Notes: generated by a model not told the origin, from the sequence alone. A DNA stretch of 64,000 bases from Streptococcus plurextorum DSM 22810 (GCF_000423745.1 NZ_AUIO01000006.1:1-64000); one strand, 5' to 3'; positions 9,841 to 22,053 are shown, counted from the stretch's first letter. Translations and numbers: made by a program.

Positions 9841-10492
9841 ATATTTTTTAAAACAAAGTCCAGTAACAGCCCTTTTATTTTTGGCGACCCTTCTCTATTT
9901 TTTGCTGATGCAAGTGCTTTTTTGGGGTCAGTCTACGTCAGCTTATGCCGTCTATGCGTCTGGTGGCCTTTATGGTGCCTACTTAAAGGGGCTATCTCCT
10001 CAATACTGGCGTCTCTTTTCTCCTATTTTTGTACACATTGGATGGCGGCATGTGATCATGAATCTCATCTCTCTTTATTTTGTGGGGGCAATAGCTGAGC
10101 GTTTGTGGGGGTCTTTTCGCTTTCTTATCTTATACCTCTTATCAGGAGTGATGGGAAATGTCTTTGTGGCTTTCTTTACTCCAGAAGTCATCTCAGCAGG
10201 TGCGTCAACTTCTCTCTTTGGCTTGTTTTCTGGCATTGCCCTTGTGGGTTATTTCGGGAAAAGTTATCAGTTGAAGGTAATGGGGCGAAATTTTCAAACC
10301 TTACTTGTCCTTAATTTGATCTCTAGTGTGCTAATGCCTGGCATCAGTCTAGCCGGCCATCTAGGCGGTGCCGTAGGAGGTTTCTTGTCAGCTGTTTTCT
10401 TACCGACACGATTTGACAAAAATATGTTTAAAAACGTTTATCGTATTGCAGCTCTAATCCTGTACCTCTTGTTAGTCATCCTCTTGTTATGA
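9827..10492 (+). CDS. gluP: rhomboid family intramembrane serine protease
   Basis: Integral membrane protease that cleaves transmembrane helices. 221 residues with about six to seven spans. HIGWRHVIMNLISLYFVG is the conserved HxxxN region of TM2, SAGASTSLFGLFSG carries the catalytic Ser (GxSxx variant GAST), and LAGHLGGAVGG carries the catalytic His. It lacks the N- and C-terminal soluble domains of Bacillus GluP, so this is the minimal form. Translationally coupled to the cyclo-ligase gene by a 14-nt overlap. Confidence 0.9.
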   Translation: MQQFRYFLKQSPVTALLFLATLLYFLLMQVLFWGQSTSAYAVYASGGLYGAYLKGLSPQYWRLFSPIFVHIGWRHVIMNLISLYFVGAIAERLWGSFRFLILYLLSGVMGNVFVAFFTPEVISAGASTSLFGLFSGIALVGYFGKSYQLKVMGRNFQTLLVLNLISSVLMPGISLAGHLGGAVGGFLSAVFLPTRFDKNMFKNVYRIAALILYLLLVILLL

Positions 10493-10496
10493 TAAA

Positions 10497-10525
10497 AATA
10501 ACCTCCGCTTATACGGAGGTTATTT
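10497..10525. terminator. shared terminator of rhomboid gene and tyrS
   Basis: AAATAACCTCCG-CTTATA-CGGAGGTTATTT, symmetric with A and T runs on either side, between convergent genes. Confidence 0.85.
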
Positions 10526-10527
10526 GA

Positions 10528-11784
10528 CTAATAAGTCAAAACAGAATATTTCTTCTTACCACGACGGATAACGGTCAACTCGCCATCAATCTTATCGCTG
10601 TCAGAAAGGGTATAGTCCAAGTCTTGCACACGCTCACCGTTGACGTAGATAGCACCATTTGCCACATCTTCACGAGCTTGGCGTTTTGAAGGGCTAATCC
10701 CTGAGGTAACCAAGAGTTCCACGATGTTAAGGTTGTCTTCAGCCTGTACAGCGTAGTTTGGAACGTTGCTGAGGCCCTGCTTGAGCTCTTTTGCGGATAG
10801 GTTTTTGATGTTGCCAGCGAACAATTGCTCAGTGATGTTAAGGGCCTGATTATAGGCTTCTTCACCGTGGACCAGTGTCACGACTTCTTTAGCCAAAATC
10901 TTCTGAGCCAGACGTTCATGACGAGCAGCGTCAAATTTTTCTTCAATCTCAGCAATCTCATCGAGTGACAAGAAAGTAAAGATTTTCAAGAAACGAACGG
11001 CATCGTCGTCCATGACATTGAGCCAGAATTGGTACATTTCATAGGGAGAAGTCTTGTCGGCATCCAGCCAAACAGCGTTGCCCTCTGACTTACCAAACTT
11101 CTTACCTGTTGAGTCGGTGATGAGGGGAACAGTCATCACGTGACCAGACTTGTCAGCCTTGCGGCGAAGCAATTCAGTACCTGCTGTCATGTTGCCCCAC
11201 TGGTCAGAGCCACCGATTTGCAGGGTGACATTGTGCTTGTCATTGAGTTCGTAGAAGTCATAGCCTTGCATGATTTGGTAGGCGAACTCGGTGTAGGAAA
11301 TCCCTGTCTCAATCCGCTTTTTCACAGAGTCCTTGCTCATCATGTAGTTGACCGTGTAGTATTTGCCGACATCACGGAGGAAGTCGATAAAGCTAATGTC
11401 TGAGAACCAGTCGTAGTTGTTGACCATTTCGGCCTTGTTGTCACCATTTTCAAAATTCAAGAAGCGAGAGAGTTGGCCTTGGATTTTTGTCACCCAACCG
11501 TCCACGGTGTCTTTGGTCTGCAAGCTCCGCTCCGCATCCTTGAAGGAAGGGTCGCCAATCAGACCAGTCGCACCGCCAACGAGAGCGTAAGGTTTGTGCC
11601 CTGCTAATTGCAAGTGACGGCAGACGAGGATTGGTACCAAATGCCCCAAATGCAGGCTGTCGGCAGTTGGGTCGTAGCCAGAATAATAGGATACTTGCCC
11701 TTCTGTTAATGCTTTGACTAGGGCTTCTTCATCAGTCGTTTGAAAGACCAAGCCACGAGCTTTGAGTTCTTCGAAAATATTCAT
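10528..11784 (-). CDS. tyrS: tyrosyl-tRNA synthetase
   Basis: Charges tRNA-Tyr with tyrosine. 418 residues, class I. The HIGH-like motif is LHLGHL (near residue 44) after the tyrosine-binding [11 protein letters not shown], the KMSKS loop is KFGKSEG, and the C-terminal S4-type RNA-binding domain starts near [22 protein letters not shown] before the ATG. The 92-bp gap to the divergent pbp gene is too short for a T-box leader, and none is seen, so control by a T-box is unlikely here. Confidence 0.97.
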   Translation of the reverse strand: MNIFEELKARGLVFQTTDEEALVKALTEGQVSYYSGYDPTADSLHLGHLVPILVCRHLQLAGHKPYALVGGATGLIGDPSFKDAERSLQTKDTVDGWVTKIQGQLSRFLNFENGDNKAEMVNNYDWFSDISFIDFLRDVGKYYTVNYMMSKDSVKKRIETGISYTEFAYQIMQGYDFYELNDKHNVTLQIGGSDQWGNMTAGTELLRRKADKSGHVMTVPLITDSTGKKFGKSEGNAVWLDADKTSPYEMYQFWLNVMDDDAVRFLKIFTFLSLDEIAEIEEKFDAARHERLAQKILAKEVVTLVHGEEAYNQALNITEQLFAGNIKNLSAKELKQGLSNVPNYAVQAEDNLNIVELLVTSGISPSKRQAREDVANGAIYVNGERVQDLDYTLSDSDKIDGELTVIRRGKKKYSVLTY

Positions 11785-11864
11785 GAGCGTTCTCCTTTGA
11801 TAAAATTAATACAAGATATTATATCAGAAAATGGTGTTGCTATGCAAGTCTATGGAAATTTTGC

Positions 11865-11870
11865 TATAAT
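11865..11870 (+). promoter_or_regulatory. TG-extended -10 directly before pbp1b
   Basis: TTTTGCTATAAT, 6 nt before the ATG at 11877. A transcript from here would begin at about the A of the ATG. Confidence 0.55.
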
Positions 11871-11876
11871 ACTAGC

Positions 11877-14318
11877 ATGGAAAAATGGAAAAAACAAGAA
11901 GCTGGTAAGAAGCGACAATTATTTAGAAAACGTCAAGACATTACTCCAAAAGAAGCCTATACTTGGAAAGATTATGGAGCCGTTTTTTTGCGGACCATTA
12001 AGCTTGTAACGAACTTTGCCTACATCCTAATCTTACTTTTTGGTCTATTAGGAGCTGGTATTGGAATGGGCTACCTTGTCAGTCAAATCGACTCTGTCAC
12101 AGTTCCTCCAAAGGAAGAATTGATTGCTCAGGTTAGTCAGCTGAGTAAGGTATCTCAAATAACTTATTCAGATGGTCAAGTGATCTCTAAAATCGATTCT
12201 GATTTATTGAGGACACCTGTGGAGAGCTCTGCGATTTCTCAAAATGTCAAGGATGCCATTATTGCCACAGAAGATGAAAATTTCATGTCTCACAACGGGG
12301 TCGTTCCAAAGGCTATTTTCCGTGCGACCTTGGGATCGGTTCTTGGCATAGGAGAGTCTAGTGGTGGTTCCACTTTGACCCAACAGCTCATTAAGCAGCA
12401 AATTTTAGGAGATGCTCCGACTTTTAAACGTAAGGCGACAGAGATCGTCTATGCTTTAGAGCTTGAGAGGAACCTAGATAAAGATGCTATCTTGACAAAC
12501 TACCTCAATGTCTCGCCTTTTGGGCGTAATAATACGGGGCAAAATATCGCTGGTATCGAAGAGGCCGCCCAGGGTATTTTTGGGGTATCGGCTAGAGATT
12601 TAACCATTCCTCAAGCAGCTTTTTTAGCTGGTCTGCCTCAAAGTCCAATTGTCTATTCCCCTTATACATCGACAGGGGCATTTAAGTCTGAGGAAAATAT
12701 GGCCTGGGGACTCAATCGGGCTCAAGCAGTTTTATATAATATGTACCGTGCGGGCATTTTAAGCAAGGCGGATTACGATAGTTATGCTGCTTATGATTTG
12801 AAACAAGACTTTAAACAACCCGAAGCAAGGACAGTTTCAAATCATGACTATCTCTACTATTCTGTCTTGTCAGAAGCACAAGATCGCATGTACGATTACA
12901 TTATCCAACGGGATGGCGTATCGGCCCAGGATTTAAAAAATGATGCGACAAAAGAAGCCTATCGGGCTAAAGCAGTAGAAGAGCTTGCTCAAGGCGGCTA
13001 TACGGTAACGAGTACGATTCATCCAACTGTTCATCAAGCCATGCAAGATACGGTCACGAATTACGGCAGGTTACTTGATGACGGTACTGGGCAAGTAGAA
13101 GTCGGAAATGTCCTTATGGATAATAAAACGGGTGCGATTCTTGGTTTTATTGGTGGCCGTAACTATGCTACTAACCAGAATAACCACGCCTTTTCTTCTA
13201 AACGCTCGACAGGTTCAAGTATCAAACCGATTTTGCCTTATGCCATTGCTATCGACCAAGGTCTTATGGGCAGTGCCAGTGTCCTTTCGAACTACCCAAC
13301 AACCTTCTCAAACGGGTCACCAATCTACCACGATGGTGATTTGGGAACAACAATGATTAGCCTTGAAGAGTCCCTCAATGTTTCTTGGAATATTCCGGCC
13401 TTTTGGACCTATAAGCTCCTCCGAGATAAAGGTGTTGATGTCCAGTCTTATATGGAAAAAATGGGCTATGATATTCCAGAGTATGGTATTGAAAGTCTAT
13501 CCCTAGGAGGTGGTGTGGAGGTATCTGTTCTCCAGCAGACCAATGCCTACCAGACCATTGCAAATGGAGGTCAATACCAAGAGAGCTATATCGTTGAATC
13601 CATTACGGATAGTCAAGGGAAAGTTATCTATCAACATGAACAAAAACCGGTAAAAGTCTTTTCACCAGCGACAGCTAGCATCATGGCTATGATGTTACGT
13701 GGACCAGTTCGCTCTGGGATTACGACTAGTTTTATCAGTCAGTTAGGTGGTATAAACGCCAGTCTTGTTAATGCTGACTGGATTGGTAAAACGGGGACTA
13801 GTAATGATTTCAGAGATTCGTGGTTAATGGTGGCAACGCCAAGGGTGACCCTAGGCACATGGGCAGGGCATGATGATAACCGTTCTCTGGCTAGGTTGAC
13901 AGGGTACAACAATGTGGCGAGATTTGTGGCTACCTTAACAAGTACCATCCATCAAGCAGACCCGTCTCTTTTTGGAAGTGGAGAGCGTTTTGCTCTTGAT
14001 TCAAGTGTCATTGCTTCTAACGTGTTGAAATCGACAGGACTTCCACCAGGTAGTGTCGAGGTCAATGGTAAGACGGTTTCTGTTTCGGGTGAAACAACGA
14101 CGAGTTATTGGGCGAAAAATGGAGCGCCACGCATGAACTATTATTTTGCTATCGGTGGTACTCAAAGTGATTACGTCAAAGCTTGGAGCGCCTTGAGTGG
14201 TAATAGTGATAAAGAACAGGATGAGGAGACAGACGAGGAAGACACATCGACCACTGAATCCGAAGCTGAAGATGGAGCTCAAACCACATCTGATGCCAAA
14301 ACCGAGAAAACAGAATAA
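11877..14318 (+). CDS. pbp1B: class A penicillin-binding protein (bifunctional glycosyltransferase/transpeptidase)
   Basis: Polymerises and crosslinks peptidoglycan at the outer face of the membrane. 813 residues: cytoplasmic lysine-rich head (1-40), one membrane span (about 42-67), a GT51 transglycosylase domain (ATEDENFMSHNGV catalytic Glu region; GGSTLTQQLIKQQ), then a transpeptidase domain with SSIKP (SxxK nucleophile), SWN and KTGTS, and a disordered acidic C-terminal tail rich in D, E, S and T. All active-site motifs are intact. The ATG has no Shine-Dalgarno and a -10 only 6 nt upstream, so it may be translated from a leaderless mRNA. PBP1b-like by domain order and length. Confidence 0.93.
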   Translation: MEKWKKQEAGKKRQLFRKRQDITPKEAYTWKDYGAVFLRTIKLVTNFAYILILLFGLLGAGIGMGYLVSQIDSVTVPPKEELIAQVSQLSKVSQITYSDGQVISKIDSDLLRTPVESSAISQNVKDAIIATEDENFMSHNGVVPKAIFRATLGSVLGIGESSGGSTLTQQLIKQQILGDAPTFKRKATEIVYALELERNLDKDAILTNYLNVSPFGRNNTGQNIAGIEEAAQGIFGVSARDLTIPQAAFLAGLPQSPIVYSPYTSTGAFKSEENMAWGLNRAQAVLYNMYRAGILSKADYDSYAAYDLKQDFKQPEARTVSNHDYLYYSVLSEAQDRMYDYIIQRDGVSAQDLKNDATKEAYRAKAVEELAQGGYTVTSTIHPTVHQAMQDTVTNYGRLLDDGTGQVEVGNVLMDNKTGAILGFIGGRNYATNQNNHAFSSKRSTGSSIKPILPYAIAIDQGLMGSASVLSNYPTTFSNGSPIYHDGDLGTTMISLEESLNVSWNIPAFWTYKLLRDKGVDVQSYMEKMGYDIPEYGIESLSLGGGVEVSVLQQTNAYQTIANGGQYQESYIVESITDSQGKVIYQHEQKPVKVFSPATASIMAMMLRGPVRSGITTSFISQLGGINASLVNADWIGKTGTSNDFRDSWLMVATPRVTLGTWAGHDDNRSLARLTGYNNVARFVATLTSTIHQADPSLFGSGERFALDSSVIASNVLKSTGLPPGSVEVNGKTVSVSGETTTSYWAKNGAPRMNYYFAIGGTQSDYVKAWSALSGNSDKEQDEETDEEDTSTTESEAEDGAQTTSDAKTEKTE

Positions 14319-14329
14319 GGCAAAAAGTC

Positions 14330-14358
14330 TTGCTTTTAGCTTGAAAATATGCTAAAAT
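14330..14358 (+). promoter_or_regulatory. rpoBC promoter
   Basis: TTGCTT, 17 bp, TAAAAT with TG-extended -10 (TATGCTAAAAT), starting 12 nt after the pbp1b stop. This gives a leader of about 220 nt before rpoB. Confidence 0.65.
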
Positions 14359-14412
14359 AATATGAATTATTTGTCGTCTGTTTTCTTGAAATATTGTCCA
14401 AGAAGACTTACA

Positions 14413-14458
14413 GCAGTTAAATCCAACTTTTATAGTCAGATTTAGCTGCTCTTTTTGT
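14413..14458 (+). terminator. hairpin in the rpoB leader (terminator/attenuator)
   Basis: AGCAGTTAAATC and GATTTAGCTGCT arms (one mismatch) around a 15-nt loop, followed by CTTTTT. It terminates pbp1b read-through, and because it lies about 50 nt downstream of the rpoB promoter it may also attenuate rpoBC. Confidence 0.7.
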
Positions 14459-14584
14459 GTCTATTTTTAGATCAGTTTACAGTTTGTAACAAAAACTTAA
14501 ACCTTCTAAAAATTCTCAGAATGGACAGAGTTTTTGCTGACTTGGAAACAAGTCTCGTATCGAAAAAAAGAGGAGAATCATATC

Positions 14585-17500
14585 TTGGCAGGACATGACG
14601 TTCAGTACGGGAAACATCGCACCCGTCGTAGTTTTTCAAGAATCAAGGAAGTTCTTGATTTACCAAATTTGATTGAAATTCAAACCGACTCATTCAAAGA
14701 GTTTCTTGACAATAGCTTGCGCGAAGTCTTTGAAGATGTGCTTCCAGTATCTAACTTTACAGATACTATGGAGCTTGAGTTTGTCGGCTATGAATTAAAA
14801 GAGCCTAAGTACACGCTTGAAGAAGCGCGTGCTCACGATGCCCACTACTCAGTGCCACTTTTTGTAACCTTCCGTTTGGTTAACAAAGAGACTGGTGAGA
14901 TTAAAACCCAAGAAGTCTTCTTTGGAGACCTTCCGTATATGACTGAAATGGGGACTTTCATCATCAACGGTGCAGAGCGTATCATCGTATCTCAGTTGGT
15001 ACGCTCACCAGGTGTTTACTTTAATGACAAAGTGGATAAAAATGGTAAGGTAGGCTACGGTTCAACGGTTATTCCAAACCGTGGAGCTTGGTTGGAGCTT
15101 GAGACGGATTCCAAAGACCTAGCTTATACCCGTATCGACCGTACCCGTAAGATTCCGTTTACGACCTTGGTTCGTGCGCTTGGTTTCTCAGGAGATGATG
15201 AAATCCTTGATATCTTTGGTGATGGCGAATTGGTTCGTAATACCATTGAAAAAGATATTCATAAAAACCCAGCAGACTCACGCACAGACGAAGCCCTTAA
15301 AGAAATCTATGAGCGTCTTCGTCCAGGTGAGCCAAAAACAGCTGACAGCTCACGTAGCCTTTTGACAGCACGTTTCTTTGATCCAAAACGCTATGACTTG
15401 GCGGCGGTTGGTCGTTACAAGATTAATAAAAAGTTGAGTGTTAAAACACGCCTTCTTAATCAGACTATCGCTGAAAATCTAGTTGATACAGAAACCGGTG
15501 AAATTTTGGTCGAAGCAGGAACTGTGATGACACGCGATGTGATTGATAGTATCTCTGAACAGCTCGATAATGGTCTGAACAGCTTTGTTTACACGCCAAA
15601 TGATTATGCGGTCGTGACTGAACCTGTTATCCTACAAAAATTCAAGATTGTTGCACCGACTGACCCAGACCGTACGGTGACTATTGTCGGAAATGCCAAT
15701 CCTGGCGATAAGGTGCGCGCTCTGACAACTGCTGACATCTTAGCTGAAATGTCTTACTTCCTCAACCTAGCCGAAGGACTTGGAAAAGTTGACGACATTG
15801 ACCACCTTGGAAACCGTCGTATTCGTGCAGTTGGTGAGCTTCTTGCAAACCAATTCCGTATCGGTCTTGCGCGTATGGAACGTAATGTTCGCGAGCGTAT
15901 GTCAGTTCAAGACAATGAAGTGCTTACACCACAGCAAATCATCAATATCCGTCCTGTAACGGCTGCAATCAAAGAATTCTTTGGCTCTTCTCAGTTGTCA
16001 CAGTTCATGGACCAACACAATCCGCTTTCTGAGTTGTCTCACAAGCGCCGTTTGTCAGCCTTAGGACCTGGTGGTTTGACCCGTGACCGTGCGGGTTATG
16101 AAGTTCGAGACGTTCACTACACTCATTATGGTCGTATGTGTCCGATTGAAACACCTGAGGGACCAAATATCGGTTTGATTAATAATTTGTCAAGCTACGG
16201 ACACCTGAATAAGTACGGCTTTATTCAAACACCGTACCGCAAGGTTGATCGTACGACTGGCGTTGTCACAAACGAGATTGTTTGGTTGACTGCCGATGAA
16301 GAAGATGAGTTTACTGTTGCGCAAGCCAATTCTAAACTCAATGAAGATGGGACTTTTGCGGAAGAAATTGTCATGGGACGTCATCAAGGTAATAACCAAG
16401 AGTTCCCAGCAAGCATCGTTGACTATGTGGATGTATCTCCAAAACAGGTAGTCGCCGTTGCGACAGCATGTATTCCTTTCTTGGAAAACGATGACTCTAA
16501 CCGTGCCCTCATGGGAGCTAACATGCAACGTCAGGCGGTGCCACTGATTGATCCGAAAGCACCTTACGTTGGTACAGGTATGGAGTATCAAGCTGCCCAC
16601 GATTCAGGCGCTGCTGTCATTGCACAATATGACGGTAAGGTTGTTTACGCTGATGCGGACAAAGTCGAAGTGCGTCGTGAGGATGGTTCTCTTGATGTTT
16701 ACACCATTCAAAAATTCCGTCGTTCAAACTCTGGTACAGCTTACAATCAACGTACCCTTGTTAAAGTGGGAGACATCGTTGAAAAAGGTGACTTTATCGC
16801 AGACGGACCGTCTATGGAAAAAGGGGAAATGGCTCTTGGTCAAAACCCAATCGTTGCCTACATGACTTGGGAAGGTTACAACTTTGAAGACGCGGTTATC
16901 ATGTCTGAGCGTCTTGTCAAAGAGGATGTTTACACCTCTGTTCACTTGGAAGAATACGAATCAGAAACCCGCGACACCAAGTTAGGTCCTGAAGAAATCA
17001 CACGCGAAATTCCAAACGTGGGTGAAGAAGCTCTTAAAGACCTCGATGAGATGGGGATTATCCGTATCGGTGCTGAGGTTAAAGAAGGCGATATCTTGGT
17101 AGGTAAAGTTACACCAAAAGGTGAGAAAGATCTTTCTGCCGAAGAGCGTCTCTTGCATGCCATCTTTGGTGACAAATCGCGTGAAGTTCGCGACACTTCT
17201 CTTCGTGTGCCACACGGTGGTGACGGGGTTGTCAGCGATGTCAAAATCTTTACGCGTGCAAACGGAGACGAATTGCCTTCAGGAGTTAACATCTTGGTGC
17301 GTGTCTTCATCGCGCAAAAACGTAAGATTAAAGTCGGAGATAAGATGGCCGGACGCCACGGAAATAAAGGTGTCGTGTCACGTATCGTACCTGTTGAGGA
17401 TATGCCATATCTTCCAGACGGAACACCAGTTGATATCATGTTGAACCCACTTGGGGTACCATCACGTATGAACATCGGTCAGGTTATGGAGCTTCACTTG

Positions 17501-18181
17501 GGTATGGCTGCTCGTAACTTGGGCATTCATATTGCCACACCAGTCTTTGACGGGGCAACTTCTGAAGATCTCTGGTCAACGGTTGAAGAAGCTGGAATGG
17601 ACTCTGACGCCAAGACAGTGCTTTATGATGGCCGTACAGGTGAACCGTTTGATAATCGTGTGTCAGTTGGTGTCATGTACATGATCAAACTTCACCACAT
17701 GGTTGATGATAAACTTCACGCGCGTTCAGTTGGACCATACTCACTTGTTACCCAGCAGCCACTCGGAGGTAAAGCTCAGTTTGGTGGTCAGCGTTTTGGT
17801 GAGATGGAGGTTTGGGCCCTTGAAGCTTACGGTGCATCAAATGTTCTTCAAGAAATCTTGACCTACAAGTCAGATGATGTCAATGGCCGTTTGAAAGCAT
17901 ACGAAGCGATTACAAAAGGCAAACCTATTCCAAAACCAGGTGTTCCAGAATCCTTCCGCGTTCTTGTCAAAGAATTGCAATCACTTGGTCTTGATATGCG
18001 TGTCCTTGACGATGATAATAATGAAGTTGAACTTCGCGATCTTGATGAAGGTGAAGACGATGATATCATGCACGTTGATGACCTTGAGAAGCTTCGTCAA
18101 AAACAAGCCGAAGAGGAAGCTCGTCTAGCAGCTGAGATTGCTGCAGAAAACGGACAAGCACCTGTAGATGATGAGGCTTAA
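14585..18181 (+). CDS. rpoB: RNA polymerase beta subunit
   Basis: Catalytic-core subunit of RNA polymerase. The start is taken as TTG at 14585 (RBS AGAGGAGA), giving [17 protein letters not shown], the streptococcal RpoB N-terminus, and 1198 residues; an upstream in-frame start at 14534 lacks family support. The rifampicin region reads [20 protein letters not shown] and then [11 protein letters not shown], with no substitution at the usual resistance residues. The acidic C-terminal tail is typical. In operon with rpoC, 198 nt apart. Confidence 0.97.
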   Translation: MAGHDVQYGKHRTRRSFSRIKEVLDLPNLIEIQTDSFKEFLDNSLREVFEDVLPVSNFTDTMELEFVGYELKEPKYTLEEARAHDAHYSVPLFVTFRLVNKETGEIKTQEVFFGDLPYMTEMGTFIINGAERIIVSQLVRSPGVYFNDKVDKNGKVGYGSTVIPNRGAWLELETDSKDLAYTRIDRTRKIPFTTLVRALGFSGDDEILDIFGDGELVRNTIEKDIHKNPADSRTDEALKEIYERLRPGEPKTADSSRSLLTARFFDPKRYDLAAVGRYKINKKLSVKTRLLNQTIAENLVDTETGEILVEAGTVMTRDVIDSISEQLDNGLNSFVYTPNDYAVVTEPVILQKFKIVAPTDPDRTVTIVGNANPGDKVRALTTADILAEMSYFLNLAEGLGKVDDIDHLGNRRIRAVGELLANQFRIGLARMERNVRERMSVQDNEVLTPQQIINIRPVTAAIKEFFGSSQLSQFMDQHNPLSELSHKRRLSALGPGGLTRDRAGYEVRDVHYTHYGRMCPIETPEGPNIGLINNLSSYGHLNKYGFIQTPYRKVDRTTGVVTNEIVWLTADEEDEFTVAQANSKLNEDGTFAEEIVMGRHQGNNQEFPASIVDYVDVSPKQVVAVATACIPFLENDDSNRALMGANMQRQAVPLIDPKAPYVGTGMEYQAAHDSGAAVIAQYDGKVVYADADKVEVRREDGSLDVYTIQKFRRSNSGTAYNQRTLVKVGDIVEKGDFIADGPSMEKGEMALGQNPIVAYMTWEGYNFEDAVIMSERLVKEDVYTSVHLEEYESETRDTKLGPEEITREIPNVGEEALKDLDEMGIIRIGAEVKEGDILVGKVTPKGEKDLSAEERLLHAIFGDKSREVRDTSLRVPHGGDGVVSDVKIFTRANGDELPSGVNILVRVFIAQKRKIKVGDKMAGRHGNKGVVSRIVPVEDMPYLPDGTPVDIMLNPLGVPSRMNIGQVMELHLGMAARNLGIHIATPVFDGATSEDLWSTVEEAGMDSDAKTVLYDGRTGEPFDNRVSVGVMYMIKLHHMVDDKLHARSVGPYSLVTQQPLGGKAQFGGQRFGEMEVWALEAYGASNVLQEILTYKSDDVNGRLKAYEAITKGKPIPKPGVPESFRVLVKELQSLGLDMRVLDDDNNEVELRDLDEGEDDDIMHVDDLEKLRQKQAEEEARLAAEIAAENGQAPVDDEA

Positions 18182-18271
18182 TAAGCTCGTTTGGCTAAAG
18201 GCATTATCTGTTTTGAGAAGCGGATACTGTTGACGAGTGATAGGCTCTGATATCAAAAAACAATTGTAATC

Positions 18272-18321
18272 TAGAGGGGAAGCTGACCGAGAGCTGTCTT
18301 GGTCAGTCCTTATCACCTCTA
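18272..18321 (+). other. structured rpoB-rpoC intercistronic RNA
   Basis: Nested pairing: TAGAGG (18272-18277) with CCTCTA (18316-18321) and CTGACC (18283-18288) with GGTCAG (18301-18306). No U-run follows, so it is more likely an RNA-processing or stability element than a terminator. The gap of 198 nt holds nothing else recognised. Confidence 0.45.
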
Positions 18322-18379
18322 CTGTATGAATTTGAATGTCGCTCTGCTATGTTCAAAAGAAAAAAGAAAGGTAATACAA

Positions 18380-21300
18380 GTGGTTGACGTAAATCGTTTT
18401 AAATCTATGCAAATCACATTAGCCTCACCAAGTAAGGTTCGTTCATGGTCTTACGGTGAAGTTAAAAAACCTGAAACCATCAACTACCGTACGTTAAAAC
18501 CAGAACGTGAAGGGCTTTTTGACGAGGTCATTTTTGGTCCTACAAAAGACTGGGAATGTGCTTGTGGAAAATACAAACGTATCCGTTATAAAGGGATTGT
18601 TTGTGACCGCTGTGGTGTTGAAGTAACTCGTGCCAAAGTTCGCCGTGAGCGTATGGGGCATATCGAGCTAAAAGCTCCAATTTCTCATATTTGGTACTTT
18701 AAAGGGATTCCATCTCGTATGGGTCTCACTCTTGACATGAGCCCTCGTGCTCTTGAAGAAGTCATCTACTTTGCAGCTTATGTGGTGATTGACCCAATGG
18801 ATACGCCTCTTGAGCCCAAGTCTCTTTTGACGGAACGTGAATATCGCGAAAAACTCCAAGAGTACGGCTATGGTTCCTTCGTCGCTAAGATGGGAGCAGA
18901 GGCTATTCAGGACCTTCTTAAGCGTGTTGACTTACCAAAAGAAATTGCAGAGCTAAAAGAAGAGCTCCGCACAGCAACAGGGCAAAAGCGCGTGAAGGCT
19001 GTTCGTCGTTTGGATGTTCTCGATGCCTTTCATAAATCTGGTAACAAGCCTGAATGGATGATTCTTAATATCTTGCCAGTCTTGCCACCAGATCTTCGTC
19101 CGATGGTTCAGTTGGACGGTGGTCGTTTTGCGGCCTCAGATCTCAACGATCTTTACCGTCGTGTTATCAACCGTAACAACCGTTTGGCGCGCCTTTTGGA
19201 ACTCAATGCTCCAGGCATTATCGTGCAAAACGAGAAGCGTATGCTTCAAGAAGCAGTGGACGCTTTGATTGACAACGGTCGCCGTGGTCGTCCAATCACA
19301 GGACCAGGTAGCCGTCCGCTCAAATCCCTCAGCCATATGCTCAAAGGTAAGCAAGGGCGTTTCCGTCAAAACTTGCTTGGTAAGCGTGTTGACTTCTCGG
19401 GTCGTTCGGTTATCGCCGTTGGTCCGACTCTTAAAATGTACCAATGTGGTGTGCCACGTGAAATGGCAATTGAGCTCTTCAAACCATTTGTCATGCGCGA
19501 AATTGTTGCCCGTGAAATGGCAGGTAACGTCAAAGCAGCGAAACGTATGGTAGAGCGTGGAGATGAGCGTATCTGGGATATCTTGGAAGAAGTGATTAAA
19601 GAACACCCAGTGCTTCTCAACCGCGCACCGACCCTTCACCGTTTGGGGATTCAGGCTTTTGAACCCGTTCTTATCGATGGTCGTGCGCTTCGCCTTCACC
19701 CACTTGTCTGTGAGGCTTACAATGCCGACTTTGATGGGGACCAAATGGCTATCCACGTACCGCTTTCAGAAGAAGCACAGGCAGAAGCTCGCTTGCTCAT
19801 GCTTGCGGCAGAGCACATCCTTAACCCTAAAGATGGAAAACCTGTCGTTACGCCATCTCAGGATATGGTTTTGGGGAACTACTACTTAACCATGGAAGAC
19901 GCTGGTCGTGAAGGTGAAGGCATGGTCTTCAAAGATCGTGACGAAGCCGTTATGGCCTATCGCAATGGCTATGTGCACCTGCATTCACGTGTCGGTATTG
20001 CTGTCGACAGCATGCCGAACAAGCCATGGAAGTCAAGCCAACTTCATAAAATCATGGTGACAACTGTTGGTAAAATCCTCTTTAACGATGTGATTCCAGC
20101 AGAAATCCCATATTTACAGGAGCCAAATAATGCTAACTTGACAGACGGTACTCCGGATAAATATTTCCTAGAGCCAGGTCAGGATATCAAGGAAGCTATT
20201 GCTGCTCTTGAGCTTAATGGTCCATTCAAGAAGAAAAATCTTGGAAACATCATTGCAGAAACCTTCAAACGCCTACGCACAACAGAAACGTCAGCCTTCC
20301 TTGACCGTTTGAAAGACCTTGGTTACTACCATTCAACTCTTGCTGGTTTGACCGTAGGTATTGCAGATATCCCTGTCATTGACAACAAAGCAGAGATTAT
20401 CGAGGCGGCTCACGAAAGGGTTGAACAAATCAATAAAGCCTTCCGTCGTGCTCTCATGACAGATGACGACCGCTATGTTGCTGTGACAACAACTTGGCGC
20501 GAAGCCAAAGAAGCTCTTGAGAAACGTTTGATTGAAACACAAGATCCGAAGAACCCTATCGTTATGATGATGGACTCTGGAGCCCGTGGTAACATCTCAA
20601 ACTTCTCGCAACTTGCCGGTATGCGTGGTTTGATGGCTGCGCCTAACGGACGCATCATGGAACTTCCGATCCTATCAAACTTCCGTGAAGGTCTCTCTGT
20701 TTTGGAAATGTTCTTCTCAACTCACGGTGCTCGTAAAGGGATGACCGATACGGCCTTGAAGACAGCCGATTCAGGTTACTTAACACGTCGTTTGGTTGAC
20801 GTTGCTCAAGACGTCATCATTCGTGAAGATGATTGTGGAACAGACCGTGGTCTTCTCATTCGTGCCATCACAGATGGTAAGGAAGTGACTGAAACCCTTG
20901 AAGAACGTCTAGTTGGTCGTTACACCAAGAAATCCGTTAAACATCCTGAAACAGGTAAAGTGATCATTGGTGCTGATAAACTCATCAGTGAAGATATGGC
21001 TGCTGAAATTGTCAAAGCTGGTATTGAAGAAGTTACTATTCGCTCCGTCTTTACATGTAACACACGTCATGGTGTCTGCCGTCACTGCTATGGTATCAAC
21101 TTGGCGACTGGTGATGCTGTTGAGGTCGGTGAAGCAGTTGGTACTATTGCTGCCCAATCTATCGGTGAGCCTGGTACACAGTTGACCATGCGTACCTTCC
21201 ACACAGGAGGGGTAGCCTCAAATACCGATATCACGCAAGGTCTTCCTCGTATCCAGGAGATCTTTGAAGCCCGCAATCCTAAAGGGGAAGCTGTCATCAC

Positions 21301-22021
21301 TGAAGTGAAAGGAACAGTTATTGATATTGAGGAAGATGCCTCAACACGTACTAAGAAAGTCTACGTTCAAGGTGAGACGGGAATGGGTGAATATGTCGTG
21401 CCATTTACCTCACGCATGAAAGTCGAAGTTGGAGATGAAGTGGCTCGCGGTGAAGCTCTTACCGAAGGATCTATTCAGCCTAAGCGTCTTCTTGAAGTGC
21501 GTGATACCTTGTCAGTAGAGACTTACTTGCTTGCTGAGGTGCAAAAAGTTTACCGTAGCCAAGGGGTAGAAATCGGAGACAAGCACGTTGAAGTAATGGT
21601 GCGTCAAATGCTTCGCAAGGTACGTGTCATGGATCCAGGAGATACAGATCTCCTTCCAGGAACACTTATGGATATTGCAGACTTCACAGATGCCAACAAA
21701 GACATTGTCATTTCTGGTGGTGTTCCTGCGACGTCTCGTCCAGTTCTTATGGGAATTACCAAAGCATCTCTTGAGACCAATTCCTTCTTGTCAGCTGCTT
21801 CCTTCCAGGAAACAACACGTGTCCTTACAGATGCAGCAATTCGTGGTAAGAAAGATCACCTTCTCGGTCTTAAAGAGAATGTTATTATCGGTAAAATCAT
21901 TCCAGCTGGTACTGGTATGGCACGTTACCGCAATCTTGAACCACAAGCCATCAACGAAGTTGAAATTATTGAAGCAGAGCCTTTGGAAATTGCTCAAGAA
22001 ACGGTTACCGTTGAGGAATAA
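18380..22021 (+). CDS. rpoC: RNA polymerase beta' subunit
   Basis: Largest core subunit, carrying the active-site Mg. The start is GTG at 18380 (RBS AAGAAAGG), giving [17 protein letters not shown], the expected N-terminus, and 1213 residues. Zn ribbon Cys are in CACGKYKRI and CDRCGVEV; the catalytic triad is in [10 protein letters not shown]; the second Zn site cysteines are in [16 protein letters not shown]; the trigger-loop/bridge region is HTGGVAS. Followed at once by a terminator. Intact. Confidence 0.97.
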   Translation: MVDVNRFKSMQITLASPSKVRSWSYGEVKKPETINYRTLKPEREGLFDEVIFGPTKDWECACGKYKRIRYKGIVCDRCGVEVTRAKVRRERMGHIELKAPISHIWYFKGIPSRMGLTLDMSPRALEEVIYFAAYVVIDPMDTPLEPKSLLTEREYREKLQEYGYGSFVAKMGAEAIQDLLKRVDLPKEIAELKEELRTATGQKRVKAVRRLDVLDAFHKSGNKPEWMILNILPVLPPDLRPMVQLDGGRFAASDLNDLYRRVINRNNRLARLLELNAPGIIVQNEKRMLQEAVDALIDNGRRGRPITGPGSRPLKSLSHMLKGKQGRFRQNLLGKRVDFSGRSVIAVGPTLKMYQCGVPREMAIELFKPFVMREIVAREMAGNVKAAKRMVERGDERIWDILEEVIKEHPVLLNRAPTLHRLGIQAFEPVLIDGRALRLHPLVCEAYNADFDGDQMAIHVPLSEEAQAEARLLMLAAEHILNPKDGKPVVTPSQDMVLGNYYLTMEDAGREGEGMVFKDRDEAVMAYRNGYVHLHSRVGIAVDSMPNKPWKSSQLHKIMVTTVGKILFNDVIPAEIPYLQEPNNANLTDGTPDKYFLEPGQDIKEAIAALELNGPFKKKNLGNIIAETFKRLRTTETSAFLDRLKDLGYYHSTLAGLTVGIADIPVIDNKAEIIEAAHERVEQINKAFRRALMTDDDRYVAVTTTWREAKEALEKRLIETQDPKNPIVMMMDSGARGNISNFSQLAGMRGLMAAPNGRIMELPILSNFREGLSVLEMFFSTHGARKGMTDTALKTADSGYLTRRLVDVAQDVIIREDDCGTDRGLLIRAITDGKEVTETLEERLVGRYTKKSVKHPETGKVIIGADKLISEDMAAEIVKAGIEEVTIRSVFTCNTRHGVCRHCYGINLATGDAVEVGEAVGTIAAQSIGEPGTQLTMRTFHTGGVASNTDITQGLPRIQEIFEARNPKGEAVITEVKGTVIDIEEDASTRTKKVYVQGETGMGEYVVPFTSRMKVEVGDEVARGEALTEGSIQPKRLLEVRDTLSVETYLLAEVQKVYRSQGVEIGDKHVEVMVRQMLRKVRVMDPGDTDLLPGTLMDIADFTDANKDIVISGGVPATSRPVLMGITKASLETNSFLSAASFQETTRVLTDAAIRGKKDHLLGLKENVIIGKIIPAGTGMARYRNLEPQAINEVEIIEAEPLEIAQETVTVEE

Positions 22022-22053
22022 CAAAAAAAGAGAGTGTTCAGCTCTCTTTTTTG
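22022..22053 (+). terminator. rpoC terminator
   Basis: AAAAAAGAGAG-TGTTCAG-CTCTCTTTTTT hairpin just after the rpoC stop. Confidence 0.85.

Noticed and set aside
11785..11876. T-box leader for tyrS
   Set aside because: The intergenic region is under 100 bp and lacks a T-box consensus; gltX and cysS leaders also show none.
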